From: Colivivens sp963594655
GTDB taxonomy: Bacteria > Bacteroidota > Bacteroidia > Bacteroidales > Bacteroidaceae
Assembly (NCBI GenBank): GCA_963594655.1
Contig: CAVBFD010000034.1
Location: 1-26,364, forward strand
DNA length: 26,364 nt
Direction: 5' to 3'
This document shows positions 16,363 to 24,421 of this stretch, in pieces. The notes under the pieces are model-generated. The model was not told where the DNA came from and did not search any database. It saw only the letters and a list, made by a program, of their open reading frames with translations. The position numbers and the translations under genes were made by a program. Positions within the stretch are counted from its first letter, which is position 1; each line of letters starts with the position of its first letter.

Positions 16363-17715
16363 ATGGGAAATCCAAAAGCATTTTTGACTGTGCCTCGGCA
16401 GGAAGCCGGACACAGACCTATATATGAACGAGTGAGGGACTTTGCCGAGGTGGAGCAGACCCTCAACGAGAGCGACCGCCAGTTGCAGGCCTCACGCTGC
16501 ATGGACTGTGGAGTGCCGTTCTGCCACTGGGCGTGTCCGCTGGGCAACAAGCAGCCTGAATGGCAGGATGCCGTCTACAAGGGCAAGTGGAAGCAGGCGT
16601 ACGAGTTGCTCTCCGACACCAACGACTTCCCCGAGTTCACCGGACGCATCTGTCCCGCCCTGTGCGAGAAGAGTTGCGTGCTGAACCACTGCATCGACGA
16701 GCCTGTGACTATTCGCGAGAACGAGTGTTCCATCATCGAGAAGGCGTTCAGCGAGGGCTACATCCAGCCCCAGACCTACGAACGCAACGGAAAGCGTGTG
16801 GCGGTCATCGGAGCCGGTCCTGCGGGAATGGCGGCAGCGGTGCAACTGAACAAGAATGGCTACAGTGTGGTTCTCTTCGACAAGCGTCAGTCCATCGGCG
16901 GACTGGTGCGCTACGGTATCCCCAACTTCAAGCTCGACAAGTATGTGGTCAACCGCAGGGCCGACCTCATGAAGGCGGAGGGCATTGAGTTCCGGATGAA
17001 CACGGAGGTGGACCCCAACTCGTTGCCCGAGGGCTTCGACGCTTATGTGGTGGCTACAGGAACTCCTGTGGCACGTGACCTCAATGTGCCTGGGCGCGAC
17101 CTCAAGGGCGTGCATCTCGCTCTGGAGATACTGAGCCAGCAGAACCGTGAACTCATGGGCGAGGACATAAGCGGCGAGGAGAAAATCTGCGCGAAGGACA
17201 AGGCTGTGCTGGTCATCGGAGGCGGAGACACAGGCAGCGACTGCATCGGCACGTGCAACCGCCAGGGAGCCAAGAGCGTGCTTCAGATTGAGATTATGCC
17301 TAAGCCGCCTGTAGGACAGAACCCTGCAACCCCCTGGCCGCAGTGGCCCGTCATCCTGAAGACCACCACGAGCCACGAGGAAGGGTGCGACCGCCGCTGG
17401 TGTCTCACCACCAACAAGTTCATTGGCGACGACAAGGGCAACCTGAAGGGAGCCGAGATTGAGGAGGTGGAGTGGATTCCGTCAGCCGACGGAGGCCGTC
17501 CGCAGATGAAGCCGACAGGCAAGAAAGAGACCATTGAGTGCGACCTGGTTCTCCTTGCCATGGGTTTCCTCCGTCCCGAACACCCCGCGTTCGCCGACAA
17601 CGTGTTCGTGGCGGGCGACGCCAAGTCGGGAGCCAGTCTGGTGGTCCGCGCCATCGCCAGTGGCAGACAGGCCGCGAGTGAAGTGGACAATTATCTATCA
17701 AGCATAAATGTATGA
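16363..17715 (+). CDS. gltD: Glutamate synthase small (beta) subunit
   Basis: The 450-residue subunit takes electrons from NAD(P)H through FAD and passes them through two 4Fe-4S clusters to GltB. The N-terminal part shows cysteines at 46, 49, 54 and 58 and at 97, 101, 105 and 110, the usual two-cluster pattern. VIGAGPAGMAA (about 148-158) is the FAD Rossmann loop and VIGGGDTGSDC (about 284-294) the NAD(P)H loop. A GD motif near the end (AGDA, in FVAGDAKSG) binds FAD. Its ATG lies 11 bp after gltB, and its stop codon overlaps the dapL start (ATGA), so translational coupling of the three genes is likely. Confidence 0.96.
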   Translation: MGNPKAFLTVPRQEAGHRPIYERVRDFAEVEQTLNESDRQLQASRCMDCGVPFCHWACPLGNKQPEWQDAVYKGKWKQAYELLSDTNDFPEFTGRICPALCEKSCVLNHCIDEPVTIRENECSIIEKAFSEGYIQPQTYERNGKRVAVIGAGPAGMAAAVQLNKNGYSVVLFDKRQSIGGLVRYGIPNFKLDKYVVNRRADLMKAEGIEFRMNTEVDPNSLPEGFDAYVVATGTPVARDLNVPGRDLKGVHLALEILSQQNRELMGEDISGEEKICAKDKAVLVIGGGDTGSDCIGTCNRQGAKSVLQIEIMPKPPVGQNPATPWPQWPVILKTTTSHEEGCDRRWCLTTNKFIGDDKGNLKGAEIEEVEWIPSADGGRPQMKPTGKKETIECDLVLLAMGFLRPEHPAFADNVFVAGDAKSGASLVVRAIASGRQAASEVDNYLSSINV

Positions 17716-18908
17716 CTAAGTTAAATACGAATTTCCAGCGACTCTCCCACCGCTATCTCTTCGCCGACATAGCGCAGAGAGTCGCCAAGTACAAGTCGGA
17801 ACACCCCGATGCCCAGATTATCCGGCTGGGCATCGGTGATGTGACCAGGCCACTGCCGCAGGCCTCCATCGAGGCGATGCACAAGGCGGTGGACGAGTGC
17901 GCCTGTTCCTCCACCTTCCGCGGCTACGGTCCGGAACACGGGTATGATTTCCTTATCGACGCCATCATAGCGCACGACTTCACACCCCGCGGAATCCGCC
18001 TCAGCCGTCAGGAAGTGTTCATAAATGACGGAGCGAAGAGCGACACGGGCAATATTGGGGACATACTTTCCGTTACTAATACAGTCGGCATCACAGACCC
18101 CGTGTACCCTGTCTACGTGGACACCAACATAATGGCGGGGCGCAAGTTGACGTACATACCCTGCAACGAGGCCAACGGTTTCACAGGCGACATCCCTTCG
18201 GAACGTCTGGACATGATATACCTGTGCTATCCGAACAACCCCACAGGGGCGGTCATCTCCAAGGAGAAGCTCAGCCAGTGGGTAGCCTACGCCAGGGAGA
18301 ACGACTCCATCATCCTCTACGACGCCGCCTACGAGGCGTTCATACAGGACGACTCGCTGCCTCACTCCATCTTCGAGATAGAAGGGGCGAGGGAGTGCGC
18401 CATCGAGTTCCGCAGTTTCTCCAAGACAGCCGGATTCACAGGCGTGCGCTGCGGCTACACCATCATTCCGATGGAACTGAAAGTGACAGGTGAGAACGGC
18501 GGGAAGGTGTGTCTCAACGACTTCTGGGAACGCCGCCAGTGCAGCAAGTTCAACGGTGCGTCCTACGTGTCGCAGCGCGGAGCCGAGGCGGTCTTCTCCG
18601 AGGCGGGACAGAAGCAGGTGAGGGAGTCAATTGACTACTATATGGGCAACGCCCGACTCATCAGGGAGAGCCTCTCCTCCTTCGGACTGAAGGTGTTCGG
18701 AGGACAGCACTCACCCTACATCTGGGTGTCCACCCCCGAAGGCGAGGACTCATGGTCGTTCTTCGACCGTCTGCTCTTTGAGGCCAACGTGGTCACCACT
18801 CCGGGCGAGGGCTTCGGCAGGAACGGAGAGGGCTTTGTGCGCGTCACGGCCTTCGGCACGAAGGAAGACAGCGTGGAGGCAATGGCAAGAATAAAGAAAA
18901 TGTTATAA
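17712..18908 (+). CDS. dapL: LL-diaminopimelate aminotransferase
   Basis: The 398-residue PLP enzyme converts tetrahydrodipicolinate and glutamate directly to LL-diaminopimelate and 2-oxoglutarate, bypassing the succinylase steps of lysine and peptidoglycan precursor synthesis. Family features are RLGIGDVTRPLP (38-49), the YGPEHGY segment (72-78), CYPNNPTGA (172-180) and the PLP-binding Lys238 in SFSKTAGFTGVRCGY. Its start overlaps the gltD stop by 4 bp, and carA begins 7 bp after its stop, so it is embedded in the glutamate synthase operon. The context fits a glutamate-using transaminase beside its amino-donor supplier. dapL more often sits near other lysine genes, so the placement is notable. 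Confidence 0.94.
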   Translation: MTKLNTNFQRLSHRYLFADIAQRVAKYKSEHPDAQIIRLGIGDVTRPLPQASIEAMHKAVDECACSSTFRGYGPEHGYDFLIDAIIAHDFTPRGIRLSRQEVFINDGAKSDTGNIGDILSVTNTVGITDPVYPVYVDTNIMAGRKLTYIPCNEANGFTGDIPSERLDMIYLCYPNNPTGAVISKEKLSQWVAYARENDSIILYDAAYEAFIQDDSLPHSIFEIEGARECAIEFRSFSKTAGFTGVRCGYTIIPMELKVTGENGGKVCLNDFWERRQCSKFNGASYVSQRGAEAVFSEAGQKQVRESIDYYMGNARLIRESLSSFGLKVFGGQHSPYIWVSTPEGEDSWSFFDRLLFEANVVTTPGEGFGRNGEGFVRVTAFGTKEDSVEAMARIKKML

Positions 18909-18915
18909 TAGATTT

Positions 18916-19974
18916 ATGAAGAAAGCAACATTACTACTGGAAGATGGTTCACAGTTCGAGGGCTATTCGTTCGGCTACGAGAAGTCGACTGCCGGCGAGC
19001 TGTGTTTCTACACTGCAATGACAGGTTATCCGGAGAGTCTCACCGACCCGTCCTACCGCGGGCAGATACTCGTCCCGACCTATCCAATGATTGGTAATTA
19101 CGGAGTGCCTGACGATGAGATGACCGACGGGGTCTCACGTTTTTTTGAATCCGAGAAGATACAGTGCCAGGCTGTGATAATCTCCAACTACTCCGACAAG
19201 TACAGCCACTGGGACTCCAGCCGCAGTCTGTCCACCTGGCTCAAGCAGAACGAGGTGCCGGGACTTTGCGGAGTGGACACCCGTGTGCTTACCAAGAAAC
19301 TGCGCGAGAAGGGTGCGCTGCTCGGCAAGATTGTGTTCGACGGCGTGGACGTGGAGATGACCGACCCCAACAGGCGCAACCTCGTGTCCGAGGTGTCCAC
19401 CAAGGAGGTGCGCGTCTACGGCAGCGGCAGCAAGAAAGTGCTTATGATTGACTGCGGAATGAAGAACAACATACTGCGTTGCCTGCTCGGGTTCGACGTG
19501 ACCGTCAAGCGTGTGCCGTGGGACTACGACTTCCGCGGCGAGGACTACGACGGACTGTTCGTGTCCAACGGGCCCGGCGACCCTTCGCTCTGCAAGGAAA
19601 CGATTGAACACCTGCGCTGGGCGCTCACCCAGGACAAGCCCATCATGGGCATCTGCCTCGGCAACCAGCTGCTCGCCCTCGCCGCGGGCGCGAAGACATA
19701 CAAACTGAAATACGGACACCGCGGACACAACGTCCCGGTAAGGGAGGCAGGCACCCACAAGTGTCTCATCACCTCGCAGAACCACGGCTTCGCCATCGAC
19801 GACAAGACCCTGCCCGAGGACTGGGAGACACTCTATGTCAACCTCAACGACGGCACCAACGAAGGCATACGCCACCGCACCAAGCCGTTCTTCTCCACCC
19901 AGTTCCATCCCGAGGCATCCAGCGGTCCCGTGGACTCCATGCCTCTGTTCGAGAGATTTATCGACCAATTGTAA
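18916..19974 (+). CDS. carA: Carbamoyl-phosphate synthase small subunit
   Basis: The 352-residue glutaminase subunit delivers ammonia to CarB. The class I amidotransferase domain has Cys247 in GICLGNQ and His331/Glu333 in QFHPEASSGP; SQNHGFAID (287-295) is also typical. The shorter N-terminal domain and the GVDTR-LTK and EVSTK-V-VYG segments resemble the amidotransferase part of eukaryotic CPS enzymes more than E. coli CarA (about 382 residues). Unlike mammalian CPS1, which has lost the nucleophile, the cysteine is intact here, so glutamine use is expected. It lies 7 bp after dapL and 29 bp before carB. Confidence 0.96.
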   Translation: MKKATLLLEDGSQFEGYSFGYEKSTAGELCFYTAMTGYPESLTDPSYRGQILVPTYPMIGNYGVPDDEMTDGVSRFFESEKIQCQAVIISNYSDKYSHWDSSRSLSTWLKQNEVPGLCGVDTRVLTKKLREKGALLGKIVFDGVDVEMTDPNRRNLVSEVSTKEVRVYGSGSKKVLMIDCGMKNNILRCLLGFDVTVKRVPWDYDFRGEDYDGLFVSNGPGDPSLCKETIEHLRWALTQDKPIMGICLGNQLLALAAGAKTYKLKYGHRGHNVPVREAGTHKCLITSQNHGFAIDDKTLPEDWETLYVNLNDGTNEGIRHRTKPFFSTQFHPEASSGPVDSMPLFERFIDQL

Positions 19975-20003
19975 GTTTCAGTTATCGCAAAGAATAGACA
20001 GAT

Positions 20004-23000
20004 ATGAACTCTGATATAAACAAAATATTGATACTCGGCAGCGGCGCGCTGAAGATAGGTGAGTCGGGCGAGTTCGACTACTCTGGTTCCCAGGCTCTGA
20101 AGGCCCTTCACGAGGAGGGGAAATTCACCATACTCATCAACCCGAACGTGGCTACCGTGCAGACTTCCGAGGGAATCGCCGACCATATATACTACCTGCC
20201 CATCACTCCCGAGTTCGTGGAGAAAGTGATTGTCAAGGAACACCCCGACGCCATCATGCTCTCCTTCGGAGGACAGACCGCCCTCAACTGTGGCGTGAAA
20301 CTGTTCGAGAGCGGAGTGCTTGAGAAGTACGGCGTGAAGGTGATAGGCACTCCTGTGGAGGCCATCATCAACACCGAGGACCGTGAGCTGTTTGCCGAGA
20401 TGATGCACGACATCGGCGTGAAGACAGCCCACAGTGTGGCTGTAAGCTCCATCGAGGAGGCTCTCGACGTGGTGAAGGAGATAGGCTACCCGATTATCGT
20501 GCGCGCGGCGTACACCCTTGGCGGACTCGGGTCGGGCTTCTGCAACGACGACGAGGAGCTGCGCAAGCTCGCCAGCTCGGCCTTCACCTTCTCTCCCCAG
20601 ATTCTCATCGAGGAGTCGCTCAAGGGATGGAAGGAGATTGAGTACGAGGTGGTGCGCGACAGGTACGACAACTGCATCACCGTATGTAATATGGAGAACT
20701 TCGACCCGCTGGGCATCCACACGGGCGAGAGTATCGTCGTAGCCCCGTCGCAGACACTGAGCGACCACGAGTACCACAAGCTCCGCCAGATAGCCATCAA
20801 GATTGTGCGCAAGGTGGGCATAATAGGGGAGTGCAACGTGCAGTACGCGCTCGACCCCGGCAGCGACGACTACCGTGTGATTGAGGTGAACGCCCGTCTG
20901 AGCCGTTCGTCTGCCCTCGCCTCAAAGGCCACAGGCTATCCACTGGCTTTCGTGGCGGCCAAACTCGGACTGGGCTACGGACTCGACGAGATTCAGAACT
21001 CGGTGACCAAGGTCACTTCCGCCTTCTTCGAGCCGGCACTCGACTATGTGGTGGTGAAGATTCCGCGCTGGGACCTCGGCAAGTTCGACGGAGTGTCCAA
21101 ACTCATCGGGTCGTCAATGAAGTCGGTGGGCGAGGTGATGTCCATAGGCCGCACCTTCGAGGAGGCCATCCAGAAGGGCGCGCGTATGGTGGGACAGGGA
21201 CTCCACGGTTTCGTTGCCAACACGGTGACCGTTCCCGACGTTGACTTCGAGCTTCACAACCCGACCGACAAGCGTCTGCCGGCCATCGCCCTCGCGTTCG
21301 ACATGGGCTACACCATCGACCAGCTGCACGACATCACCAAGATTGACCGCTGGTTCCTCTTCCGCCTGCAGAACATCTACAACGTGAAGAACGAGCTGGA
21401 GAAGTTCGACAGTGTGGACGACCTGCCGGTGGAACTGCTGTCAGTGGCGAAGAAGATGGGCTTCTCCGACTACCAGATAGGAAAGATAGTGATAAAGGAC
21501 GAGACGGTCAACCCCCACGTGAAGGGTCTGATAGTCCGCGGAAAGCGCAAGGAACACAACATACTGCCTGTGGTGAAGCAGATTGACACCATGGCCGGCG
21601 AGTACCCCGCGCAGACCAACTACCTCTACATGACGTACAACGGCAGTGAGTCCGACGTCGACTTCGCCCACGACGGCAAGTCGGTCATCGTCCTGGGTTC
21701 GGGCGCGTACCGGATCGGTTCGTCAGTGGAGTTCGACTGGTGCGGCGTTGCCGCCATCAAGAAGATACAGGAGATGGGCTACCGCGCCATCATGGTCAAC
21801 TACAACCCCGAGACGGTGAGTACGGACTACGACATATGCGACCGCCTGTTCTTCGACGAGCTGACTCTGGAGCGGGTGCTTGACGTGTGCGACTTCGAGC
21901 AGCCCATGGGAGTCGTGGTCAGCACCGGCGGACAGATTCCGAACAACCTCGCGCTGCTGCTCGACGGCCAGGGCATCAACATACTGGGAACGTCGGCCAA
22001 GTCAATTGACATCGCCGAGGACCGCCAGAAGTTCTCCGAGATGTGCGACCGTCTGGGCATCGACCAGCCCAGGTGGAAGGAGCTTACCAAGATGGAGGAG
22101 ATTTACGACTTTGTGGACGAGGTGGGTCTGCCCGTCATGATTCGTCCGTCCTACGTCCTCTCGGGAGCCGCCATGAGGGTGGTGAGCAGCAGGGACGAGT
22201 TGGAGAACGCCCTGAAGAACGCCGCTGTGGTGAGCCAGGACCATCCTGTGGTGGTCACCGAGTTCCTCCAGCGCGCCAAGGAGGTGGAAATCGACGCTGT
22301 GGCCCAGAACGGAGTCATCAAGTGCTACGCCATCAGCGAGCATATAGAGTACGCCGGAGTCCATTCGGGCGACGCCACAGTGGTGTTCCCGGCGCAGAAG
22401 CTCTATTTCGAGACCATCAGGCGCATCAAGCGCACAGCCCGCAAGATTGCAGAGGCGCTCAACATATCCGGACCGTTCAACATACAGTTCCTCGCCAAGG
22501 ACAACGAGTTGAGGGTCATCGAGTGCAACCTCCGCGCCAGCCGCAGTTTCCCGTTCGTGTCCAAGGTCACCAAGTTCAACTTCATAGGTATGGCCACCGA
22601 AATCATGCTCGGGAAGGAGGTGGAGCCGTTCGGCAAGAACTTCGCCGACATCGACTACGTTGGCGTGAAGTCGTCCCAGTTCTCCTTCGCCCGTCTGCTC
22701 AAGGCCGACCCGATTCTGGGTGTGGACATGGCCTCCACAGGTGAGGTGGCGTGTCTGGGCGACAACTACTACGAGGCTCTGCTCAAGAGTATGCTGTCCG
22801 TAGGCCACCATATCCCCGACAGGCAGAAGGGCATCCTCATATCCTCGGGAGCCGCGCGGTCGAAGGTGGAGTTGCTCGAGGCGGCGCGCACCCTCCACTC
22901 AGCCGGATACAAGCTGTACGCCACTGGCGGCAGCGCCGAGTTCCTGAAGCAGTACGACATCCCCTCGGAGGTGCTCCACTGGCCCGACTCCGGCATCGGA

Positions 23001-23225
23001 CCGAACGTCATCGACTACATCGCCGAACATAAGATAGACCTTGTGGTCAACATCCCGAAGAACCTCACCCAGCGTGAGTTGGAGAACGGCTACCGCATCC
23101 GCCGCGCCGCAGTGGACTACAACATACCGCTTATCACCAACGCGCGTCTGGCGTCAGCCTACATCCACGCCTTCTGCAAGATAGGGGCCGACAAGATGGA
23201 GATAAAGCACTGGGGCGAGTATTGA
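20004..23225 (+). CDS. carB: Carbamoyl-phosphate synthase large subunit
   Basis: The 1073-residue subunit makes carbamoyl phosphate for pyrimidines and arginine. It has the duplicated ATP-grasp plan: the first half starts with ILILGSGALKIG (about 8-19) and EFDYSGSQA, the second with VLGSGAYRIGSSVEFDW (from about 562). The C-terminal MGS-like allosteric domain begins near residue 941 (KGILISSGAARS) and ends the protein. Several long stretches, such as SGDATVVFPAQ and ASRSFPFVSKV, recall eukaryotic CPS1/CAD rather than the E. coli form. Some C-terminal effector-site positions also recall CPS1 (W in HWPDSG, N in VVNIPKN). It is the last gene of the gltB operon, and a hairpin shared with the convergent J-protein gene follows. 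Confidence 0.96.
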   Translation: MNSDINKILILGSGALKIGESGEFDYSGSQALKALHEEGKFTILINPNVATVQTSEGIADHIYYLPITPEFVEKVIVKEHPDAIMLSFGGQTALNCGVKLFESGVLEKYGVKVIGTPVEAIINTEDRELFAEMMHDIGVKTAHSVAVSSIEEALDVVKEIGYPIIVRAAYTLGGLGSGFCNDDEELRKLASSAFTFSPQILIEESLKGWKEIEYEVVRDRYDNCITVCNMENFDPLGIHTGESIVVAPSQTLSDHEYHKLRQIAIKIVRKVGIIGECNVQYALDPGSDDYRVIEVNARLSRSSALASKATGYPLAFVAAKLGLGYGLDEIQNSVTKVTSAFFEPALDYVVVKIPRWDLGKFDGVSKLIGSSMKSVGEVMSIGRTFEEAIQKGARMVGQGLHGFVANTVTVPDVDFELHNPTDKRLPAIALAFDMGYTIDQLHDITKIDRWFLFRLQNIYNVKNELEKFDSVDDLPVELLSVAKKMGFSDYQIGKIVIKDETVNPHVKGLIVRGKRKEHNILPVVKQIDTMAGEYPAQTNYLYMTYNGSESDVDFAHDGKSVIVLGSGAYRIGSSVEFDWCGVAAIKKIQEMGYRAIMVNYNPETVSTDYDICDRLFFDELTLERVLDVCDFEQPMGVVVSTGGQIPNNLALLLDGQGINILGTSAKSIDIAEDRQKFSEMCDRLGIDQPRWKELTKMEEIYDFVDEVGLPVMIRPSYVLSGAAMRVVSSRDELENALKNAAVVSQDHPVVVTEFLQRAKEVEIDAVAQNGVIKCYAISEHIEYAGVHSGDATVVFPAQKLYFETIRRIKRTARKIAEALNISGPFNIQFLAKDNELRVIECNLRASRSFPFVSKVTKFNFIGMATEIMLGKEVEPFGKNFADIDYVGVKSSQFSFARLLKADPILGVDMASTGEVACLGDNYYEALLKSMLSVGHHIPDRQKGILISSGAARSKVELLEAARTLHSAGYKLYATGGSAEFLKQYDIPSEVLHWPDSGIGPNVIDYIAEHKIDLVVNIPKNLTQRELENGYRIRRAAVDYNIPLITNARLASAYIHAFCKIGADKMEIKHWGEY

Positions 23226-23249
23226 CCCCGGCTTCCCCCCTGCAAACGA

Positions 23250-23281
23250 CAATGGCACAATGCTTCCGCACTGTGCCATTG
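23250..23281. terminator. Hairpin between convergent carB and J-protein genes
   Basis: CAATGGCACA (23250-23259) pairs perfectly with TGTGCCATTG (23272-23281); after an A-C mismatch, TGC/GCA pair around a TTCC loop. It sits 24 bp after the carB stop and 27 bp beyond the stop of the minus-strand J-protein gene, so it can serve both. No long T-tract follows on either strand, so its strength is uncertain. Confidence 0.6.
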
Positions 23282-23308
23282 CCGTATATGTAGGTAACCG
23301 TAGGGCCG

Positions 23309-24022
23309 TCAGCCGTTCCTCATCTCCTCGAGGAGGCTTTTCTGCCTGTCGCTGAGGGTTGTGGGCAACTTGACGTTGACGGTCAGTATGAGGTCGCGTC
23401 CGCCTCCGCCCTTGCCCTTCAGCCGCATCTTCTGTCCCGGTTGCGTTCCCGGCTTGAGCTTGAGTTTCAGCCGCTCCGAGTCGGACTGTATGATGACCTC
23501 TCCGCCCAGGATGGCGGTGTACATGTCGATGTCGATGCTCGCCTGGCTCTCCGAGGGAGCGGCCCCGGCACTGGTTCCGGCACTGAATCCGGCACGTCCG
23601 CGCCCTCCTGCCCGTCCGCCACCGAAGCCGCTGCCGAACAACTGTGAGAAGAAGTCCGAGAACCCCTCGCCACCGTTGAACTGGTACTCGTAGCCGCCTC
23701 CGCGGAACGAACCGCCCCCCGTGCCGCCGAACGGATTGAAGCCACCCCCGAAGGGGTCGCCTCCGGCCCGGGTGCCGAAGCCCTCGCCCGAAACCTTGTT
23801 CCAGTTCTCGCCGTACTGGTCGTACCTCGCCCGCTTGTCAGGGTCTTTCAGCACCTCGTAAGCCTCGTTCACCATCTGAAACTTCGCCTTCGCCTTCGGG
23901 TCGTCGGGGTGCAGGTCGGGATGGAACTGCTTCGTGCGTTTCTTGTAGGCCAACTTCAACTCAGCCTGAGTTGCGTCCTTCGCCACCCCCATAATCTTAT
24001 AGTAGTCTATAAACTTTGCCAT
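23309..24022 (-). CDS. J-domain co-chaperone, short DnaJ/CbpA type
   Basis: The 237-residue protein has an N-terminal J domain (about 1-70) with the HPD motif at 34-36 that stimulates the ATPase of DnaK. A long Gly/Phe-rich linker follows (about 75-155). Only one C-terminal beta domain is seen (about 160-237), including the ILGGEV and KPGTQPGQKMRLKGKG segments of the second CTD. The zinc-finger region of DnaJ and the first CTD of CbpA are missing, so it is about 70 residues shorter than CbpA. The start gives the usual J-domain N-terminus and follows a purine-rich, possibly ribosome-binding, stretch. It is monocistronic and converges with carB. Confidence 0.9.
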   Translation of the reverse strand: MAKFIDYYKIMGVAKDATQAELKLAYKKRTKQFHPDLHPDDPKAKAKFQMVNEAYEVLKDPDKRARYDQYGENWNKVSGEGFGTRAGGDPFGGGFNPFGGTGGGSFRGGGYEYQFNGGEGFSDFFSQLFGSGFGGGRAGGRGRAGFSAGTSAGAAPSESQASIDIDMYTAILGGEVIIQSDSERLKLKLKPGTQPGQKMRLKGKGGGGRDLILTVNVKLPTTLSDRQKSLLEEMRNG

Positions 24023-24159
24023 AATGTTTCCTTTCTTCTTTTTTTTTCAATGGATTGACTGCAAATTCTGTGCCAGTGTCCCCGCGCGCCCCAAAGTGTG
24101 CCGAAAACGGTGTCCATGCACGGTTTCTCACCCTGTTTTGCATGATTTCTCAAAAAATA

Positions 24160-24191
24160 TTTGGTGGTTTCGGAATAAAGCAGTACCTTTG
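24160..24191 (+). promoter_or_regulatory. Promoter for tRNA-Met
   Basis: TTTG at 24160-24163 and TACCTTTG at 24184-24191 are separated by 20 bp, a full match to the Bacteroidetes promoter. Transcription would start near 24198, about 25 nt before the mature 5' end of the tRNA. The stretch 24023-24159 holds nothing else I can support. Confidence 0.75.
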
Positions 24192-24223
24192 CAGTCGCAA
24201 TTCGGAAATAAACGGATTTACAC

Positions 24224-24300
24224 CGCGGAGTGGTAGCAGTCGGTAGCTCGCCAGGCTCATAACCTGGAGGTCATTGGTTCGAGTCCAATCTCCGCAACCA
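24224..24300 (+). tRNA. tRNA-Met (CAU), initiator-like
   Basis: The 77-nt gene folds with acceptor stem pairs 2-7, a CTCATAA anticodon loop (CAU), a five-pair ATTGG/CCAAT T stem with loop TTCGAGT, and an encoded CCA end. The first base C faces A at position 72, giving the C1-A72 mismatch that marks bacterial initiator tRNAs, and AGC/GCT in the D stem gives the A-U pair also usual in initiators. The anticodon stem is CCAGG/CCTGG, so only two of the three classical G-C pairs next to the loop are kept and the third is A-U. The D arm is shifted by one base compared with E. coli. It has its own promoter and terminator. Confidence 0.93.
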
Positions 24301-24311
24301 CCAACCCTTGT

Positions 24312-24352
24312 GGACACTGTATGGCCTTAGTGCTGTCAGTGTCCTTTTTTTT
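24312..24352 (+). terminator. Intrinsic terminator after tRNA-Met
   Basis: GGACACTG (24312-24319) pairs with CAGTGTCC (24337-24344) and is followed by eight T residues. It begins 12 bp after the CCA end of the tRNA. Confidence 0.88.
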
Positions 24353-24372
24353 GTGTCTGTGCCAAAACAGAA

Positions 24373-24394
24373 ACCCCGGACTGAAGCCCGGGGT
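24373..24394 (-). terminator. Probable intrinsic terminator of ogt
   Basis: ACCCCGG (24373-24379) and CCGGGGT (24388-24394) form a 7-bp GC-rich stem with an 8-base loop. Read on the minus strand it is followed by a T-rich run (TTCTGTTTT), and it lies 28 bp beyond the ogt stop. Confidence 0.7.
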
Positions 24395-24421
24395 CTGAAG
24401 GGTGGGGAGGACACGCATAAG

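Noticed and set aside
24024..24246. Short open frames across the region before and into the tRNA
   Set aside because: They run through the tRNA promoter and tRNA body and have no coding character.
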